NCBI GenBank assembly: GCA_010093485.1
Contig: MU001493.1
Coordinates: 2,778,937-2,842,936 of the forward strand
Source: Karstenula rhodostoma CBS 690.94
Lineage: Eukaryota > Ascomycota > Dothideomycetes > Pleosporales > Didymosphaeriaceae
Reading direction: 5' to 3'
DNA: 64,000 nt
Both the position numbers and the translations under genes were made by a program. The notes under the pieces are model-generated. The model had not been told where the DNA came from and did no database searches. It saw nothing but the letters and a program-made list of their open reading frames with translations. Shown one piece after another: positions 58,531 through 64,000 of the stretch. Positions within the stretch are counted from its first letter, which is position 1. Each line of letters starts with the position of its first letter.

Positions 58531-61500
58531 CCATTCATCCCTCTCCCTCTCCCTCCTCCCTCCATCTGCTCCCATCCCGACTCGTCTCGGCTCGGCTCGC
58601 CAGGAAATGAAACGGAACGAAACGGCTCGGAATCCAGTGAGACCGTCTGTGAATGAAGCGTCCTCCCACCCACACCACACCGTGCACATCCCATCCCATC
58701 CCATCCTCGCGCGGCCGCCCCGTAGCAAGCAAACGCAAGCGCTCCATCGCGCGCGCCTCACGATGCCCGTTGGAAACGAGGCCCACCCAATCCGCGTCTC
58801 CCCGCGGAGCCTCCTCAGCTCCCGTGCGCCCAACGCCCGCTGCGACTGCACTACGCCGGGAAGCGATGAACATTCCATTTCATGACACACGGATTGCTGC
58901 TGCTGCCCTTTATCAACCCATATCTGATTGACCCCTACCGACGCGCAAATCCCTCGCCGCGCCGGGCCTCGGTGATGAGGACGGCGGACAACCCGCGGGA
59001 GTGGTTGACGTTGCGCATGCGGTGCTGTGCCCGCAAAGGATGGAAGCAGCCCACCCCACGCACCGCGGGCGCGCCGTGCCTTGCCTTGCCTTGCCTTGCG
59101 CACGACGGACGTTGGTCAGAAAGAAACCGAGGTGGCCGGGGAGTGGATATCTAGACTGCGTTGGGAATGTACGTACATGCGAAAGCGCACGCGTACGGCA
59201 CAGTGCAGGAGAAAAACGTACGTTTGGGTTCGTCTGGAGCGGGCGTATTCGCCCCAAAGTTTGTGCTGGCTGCAGGGCGCCCCGCCTATATTTAGAAGTA
59301 TTACCCTGGTGTCTAGCTTACACGAGAACGTGCATGTGTTCGCGCGACAGCGAGCAGAACGTTGTTGTTATTGATCGGTATGCAGAGAGTTGGGCATGAA
59401 GCTGGGGGGAATTGATTAGTAGGCCCGTTGCTTGTTTGCTTGAGAACGGTAAGCGAAAGGAGGTAAGTAGCTATCAGGGAATGCGCCGGCGCCGTAGTTG
59501 TGGCGGAAGAGATACTGACTGCCACCAGGGAAGGGGAGTGCAACAGCAGAGACGATCTGGGGCTCGAGGGACGTCGATTTGGGGTACGGTAGGTGGATTT
59601 CCAGGGAGGCTCGCTGGTGATTGCGAGAGCGAGAACTGCGACCTCTTCCGGCCATACCCACATACGCAATATGTTTCATCGACGTCTGTCCTGCAAGGAC
59701 GATTCCCTTCCCACCAGGCGCTTCCTCTCTCGACGCCATTCATTTGCACTCGCCGCAAGTGGATGTTCGTGTTATCTAGGATATCGCCTCGTGGAAATAT
59801 TTCTGCCCGCCAGCGAGACGTCCCGTACAAAACAAAGGCACTCCGACTCCGCACTGTCGGGTCCCCCAGCATAGCAGGGGCGTTGAGACACAATGCGTGC
59901 TTATCTGCAAGTCTGCCCACACGGCGGCCCACGCTGCGCTGCGCTTGCACCTGCCAACGGCCTCGTCAATCCTCGAGGCCTTCTCGTATCTTTGTGTAGC
60001 CATCAGCTACGTTTGTCCAACTCTGCCCGCCCGCGGCATCTACAACCAGTCATCGGTGAGGCACCCCTCGCACGCCTGCGCGTCACATCCCTACCTCGCA
60101 GGTCCATTATGACCGGTTCTATTGCTTACAATCTACCGCTGCCTTGGAAAAGGAAGGTCTCCTCGGCTTGTAGCAACGTGCGACCCGGGCCTGTGGTAAG
60201 AGCTGCACAACGTGTGCATTCGACGCTTTGGGCACGGAGGTAGCAAACGCTATGCACTGCGATAATAAACACCTTGCAAAGCGGCCTTGGGACTATCGCC
60301 CTCGAACAGAGGTGTGTTGAACCTGTGCATTAGCTTGGAGACAAACAACAGTTGTCCTATACTTGGAGATTCTCCGGTTCGTATGGCCAAGTTAAAGGCC
60401 GTTCGTACTCGCCTGTGGCCTTATTGGGCTCATGGGGGCCGTTAGCAATGGCCTTTCATGTTGATCTTGCAGTGTGGAGCTGATCGTTAGGAACGTCGTC
60501 TTGGCCACGGCCTTTCATTCCGCCATTATGCGAACTGTTCTCGTCAGCTATAGACATCGATCCCATGTTTCTGTGCGACAAACGGCACACGCCTGCATCT
60601 CAGGAACAGTTGCCTAAAGTATCTGCGGACGTGCGGCAGCGTGAGAGCCATGTCCGGGAGTAAGCATATGTGCGGCATGTATACGAGAAAGTCGTATTCG
60701 CGTGCGAGGGACATTTCCAATTCGTGGGGATACTGTCCTGGTGTACCAAATATAGACTGCTGGCATGCGTGGGTAGATTTCGAAGCTATGGTCTGCTTCC
60801 GGACACCTGCGACATGCTACTGTAGTAGGAGGGGTAGGCAGTGTTATAGCGAGAGTAATCTCGAGTCCTGTTTTCCTCTTTGTTGCGCTTTGTAACGCTG
60901 AAATACGTCTCTACCACCTATAATGCGGAAAACATACCCTCGTTCGGCATATCTGTATTAAAACAACTGTTGTAGGGACTACCCCTGTTACACTACTTAC
61001 CCTACTTACCCCTCCACCACAGTACGGAGTATAGGCCAGGATGCTCCTCTACGACAAGGAAGGCCTGCGAAATCAAAAACGAGGGGTTTAGTAAGCCGAA
61101 GGCGGAAGAGACACCTTGAGGACGCTGCGGCGGTCTAGTGACTGTATTATCGTACGATATTACCTTGGGCCCAAAAGGACCCAGGTACAGTCATCCAAGT
61201 CCATACCCGAGACAGCTCTGCAACAACGGTAGGTCGGTGACATGGTGTTGAGAACTTGGTGCGCGATGATGAGGCGTTTTGGTCTATCCCAACGCCCATT
61301 CCTCGCTATGTCGGCTCAGGGCTTGAAGGATTTCTTCCTAGGGAAAGATCAATGGTCGCAATCGCAAAGTTGCTCGGTGCCAAAGCAAGCCGAAGTGCAG
61401 ATGCAACCCAGAGTGATCTAGAGTGATCGGCCCAGGCTGTGAAAACTTGCTGGGCCACCGTTCTGGTCGGCGACGTGTGACGCACCACTGATCACGAGCG

Positions 61501-64000
61501 TAAACAGGTTCGCGCACACGTTTTACATCGTGACGATCGACGATTGAGTACATGTTGTGGTCTCTGCAATCGAGATGAGCTCCCCGATACCGAACATCCA
61601 ATCACTGAACGAAGTGCGTGGTGATAGCAATTAACAAGGCGCACCTCCAGACCAACCAACGTCCTCTGCCAGCAGTGAACAAATTGAGGAATGATCGGCT
61701 TGACCGAGCGTTTACGAGTCTTCAGCCGAACGATGGACGCCACGGATACTGAGGCGCTACTTGGGCCTCTTCGTTCTGACTAGCAAGCGTTATGAGCGTT
61801 GCGTCTGTCGGAGTGCGTTTTGCGCGCTGTGCCTGGGTGAAAGCAACGATAGGACCCGTAACTCGACCTGGAGTCTACTGGACGCTCCGCGTGGCGCGGG
61901 TTCGAATCGCTCAGAGCGTTGGGATGATGCCTTCTGATTCGACAGGTAGCGCGAGGTAACTGTGGATACTCTTCAGACGTGGCACTCGTTGGTACCCGAC
62001 TAGCAACGGATTTCTCCACTCTGGAAACACGAGTACGGGGTGTTGATCACCGCGGATGTCCAGTCTGCAGAATCCTGACAGGGAGGTAATTGCGATACAC
62101 CAAGACTGGAGCATGAATCAATGATAGTCTGCCTTTGCTGACAATGATGGCCGTCTTAGGAAATTCTCATCGTCTTCAACCAATAACGGAAGGCTTTTTC
62201 TGCTCAATAGCGTTCAGCCTGGAACAGAAGACGCAGAGTGTTTGACATGCCTAGCCCATGCATGCCATGCATCCCTTGCAAATCCAACGGAACCACTCAC
62301 AGTAATGGACATTGGCCGAAGTTGACCCGGTGGCACTTTTGATCGTCTTCGATACTCACCTCAAGACATGACGTTGGGCCCCGCATGTCCGCAAATGGAG
62401 CGGTGAGAGCAAGCGCGGAAGACGTGATTTTCGTGATGCGGAGAATCCGGTGAAGTACCACCCACCGCTTTCTTCGGAGATTGATCTATGATGGCTGCAT
62501 GGGTGAAGTAAGTACAATGATGGCGGGCGAAGTAACCCGTGGAGGCGTCAACGCCCGCGTGCTGTTGTTGACTCCTGGTCAAGGAGGTGCACCTGATGTC
62601 GCGATGGAAGTATTTGTCAAAGCTGTCCGCTCGGTGTAAAGGGTTCCAGGCTCCGCAACGGATACATCGTCCAGGCGGACTAAGGAGTAGCGTCCGTACG
62701 CCGAATCGCGACGACGCTCCCCACTGCGGGAGGAGATCTTTCTGGATTTGATTGATCGTCTACAAAGAGGAAGATTCCATACTTACTGCGCGTAATTCAA
62801 TCCAGAGCAATGAGCGAATTCGATAGCATCGTTACGAATTGGGTGATGTCGGCGAGGTTGACTTGCGCCTGCTCACTACGCAGATCTTTTCACGTCTTGG
62901 CATTGTACCAAAACGGCGCTTGTCTCGGCACGGTTGGGAGATCTACCCAATCCGAGGATGTGCAGACGATCATCCGGCACACTTGTTCCGGATGATCGAT
63001 CGGATCAGGGAGTCGTGCAGCATGGACATGATGGTGATGAGCGGTGAACGAGCAGACTCATGGTCCATGATTGAGGATCGCACAGCAGATACTTCATCAG
63101 CCCGGGTAGGGCTTGGGAAGTCCCGTTTATTCGTCGAAAGGGGCGCGTGGCCTCATGCTTCCGTTGTCTGAGGAGGAGAAGATAGGAGGCATCATCGCGT
63201 TCGCATTTAGGTGTGGGGCTGACAAGGGTGATTCGCGTGATTCGAGATCTAACGGCCAGGGTGCTGTATCTTGCGTAAACTTTGATTCCAACTCGAGACT
63301 GCAGGCCGCGAGGTACGCTAAGGCAGCTAGACATTCTGTAACGCTCCCGAAAACGACCGACGGTGACGGTTCCATGGCATCTCTCAGCGACCTACGCCGC
63401 TAGTAGGGACGTTCAAAAACAGTGTAATGCGTGCCCCACGAAGAGGTTGGGACGGGCCAGGGCGCAATCGAGCATCGCACCTATCTACTCTGCTGTCATA
63501 AGGATGCTTTCAAATTGTTCGTGATGCAAAGACCCAAGCACATCGAAGCCGGCCACTAGCTAACGACTGCCAAATGCAGGAGCGGAAATTACAGACCTTG
63601 CATACGGGGGAAAAGGTTTGTGCCGCGGGAATTTGGCGGGTAGATGAGAAGGGGCTAGCTGAGGGTGCCATTGGATCGGGATGATGCGGGATGCGCTCGG
63701 TAATCTGAATCGACGTCGATCGAAGCTGGGGTCCCCTGTGCCCTTTGCTCTAGCCGCCTTTTGTTTTTGGCGCGGGAATCTGTGACGCCCGAGTTACATC
63801 TATGTACAACCTCCTTGTCGGGTGCAAGCAGCGTGGCGTCTCTGTGAATTCGGAATCTTCCATGGCTCGCAAAATCTATGTCAAAGGATCAAAGATGTTC
63901 TTCTTCTGCTCGTAACATCTTGTCGACGCTCCGTGAATAGATCTCGCTTGCCCTCGTCGTTTAGCTTGGCACTCTCGAATGGATGGAGTTATACATCGGC
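56664..64000. other. 7.3-kb region without a supportable gene
   Basis: Frames here are short or obviously low-complexity; the longest, 59103..57976 on the minus strand, includes a His-Thr run from a GT microsatellite. Between 62839 and 63171 (+) a non-ATG frame of 110 codons reads protein-like (VDLRLLTTQIFSRLGIVPKR) and could be a gene remnant. A TTGCC run lies at about 59079-59099. No tRNA, rRNA or transposon with recognisable ends was found. Confidence 0.5.
58491..58529. repeat. GT dinucleotide microsatellite
   Basis: About 19 perfect GT units in tandem. Confidence 0.95.

Noticed and set aside
57976..59103. 375-codon minus-strand frame
   Set aside because: Includes a His-Thr run translated from a GT microsatellite and otherwise low-complexity sequence with competing frames on the other strand.
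61885..61930. GGTTCGAATC, resembling a tRNA T-loop
   Set aside because: The flanking T-stem has two mismatches, and no D-arm, anticodon arm or acceptor stem can be paired around it.

Overview
The window is nuclear DNA of a filamentous ascomycete (Pezizomycotina). Protein-coding genes are compact and carry short GT-AG introns, mostly 46-60 nt, several with a CTAAC-type branch site. Recognisable products include an ERG5/CYP61 sterol desaturase, nuclear-encoded ATP synthase subunit 9, a GH71 alpha-1,3-glucanase, the CTD-kinase cyclin Ctk2 and a classical calpain. A Dothideomycete is my best guess, but that is inference only. I built exon structures by hand, requiring splice phases to agree, and give them in each entry.

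Layout. 0-9 kb: SEC7 Arf-GEF (+), possibly cut at its 5' end by the window edge, then a PRPP synthetase (-). 9.1-16.3 kb: a gene-poor stretch with a 56-residue Cys/His protein. 16.3-19.2 kb: a seven-exon calpain. 19.4-22.3 kb: two tiny Cys-rich single-pass membrane proteins, a dispersed repeat in three copies (two inverted) and a short gene of unknown function. 23.4-31 kb: three minus-strand housekeeping genes (CTK2, ERG5 and an RBM26/27-like RNA-binding protein). 31.9-37.1 kb: a small hypothetical protein, a secreted cyanovirin-N-homology (CVNH) protein, ATP9, and a secreted repeat precursor with four Lys-Arg (Kex2-type) sites. 38.9-46.2 kb: a zinc-finger protein, a GlcG/HbpS-family protein, GH71 and a TauD-family dioxygenase. 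46.9-49.4 kb: cullin-1. 50.3-56.7 kb: a cupin, a protein with 20 Cys in 50 residues, and two neighbouring genes that share an undescribed domain. 56.7-64 kb: no gene I can support.

Functional themes. Conserved cell machinery (Golgi traffic, nucleotide synthesis, ergosterol, RNA processing, ubiquitin ligase, oxidative phosphorylation) is interleaved with lineage-specific genes. Three secreted products (CVNH protein, Kex2-repeat precursor, GH71) each have a TATA-like box 70-145 bp upstream of the ATG. The most interesting candidates are the Kex2-processed repeat precursor at 36.7 kb, the 20-Cys protein at 51.3 kb, the paired HFH/HFER-domain genes at 53.5-56.7 kb, the paired Cys-membrane miniproteins at 19.4-20.6 kb, and a 10-nt microexon that encodes the catalytic Asn of the calpain.
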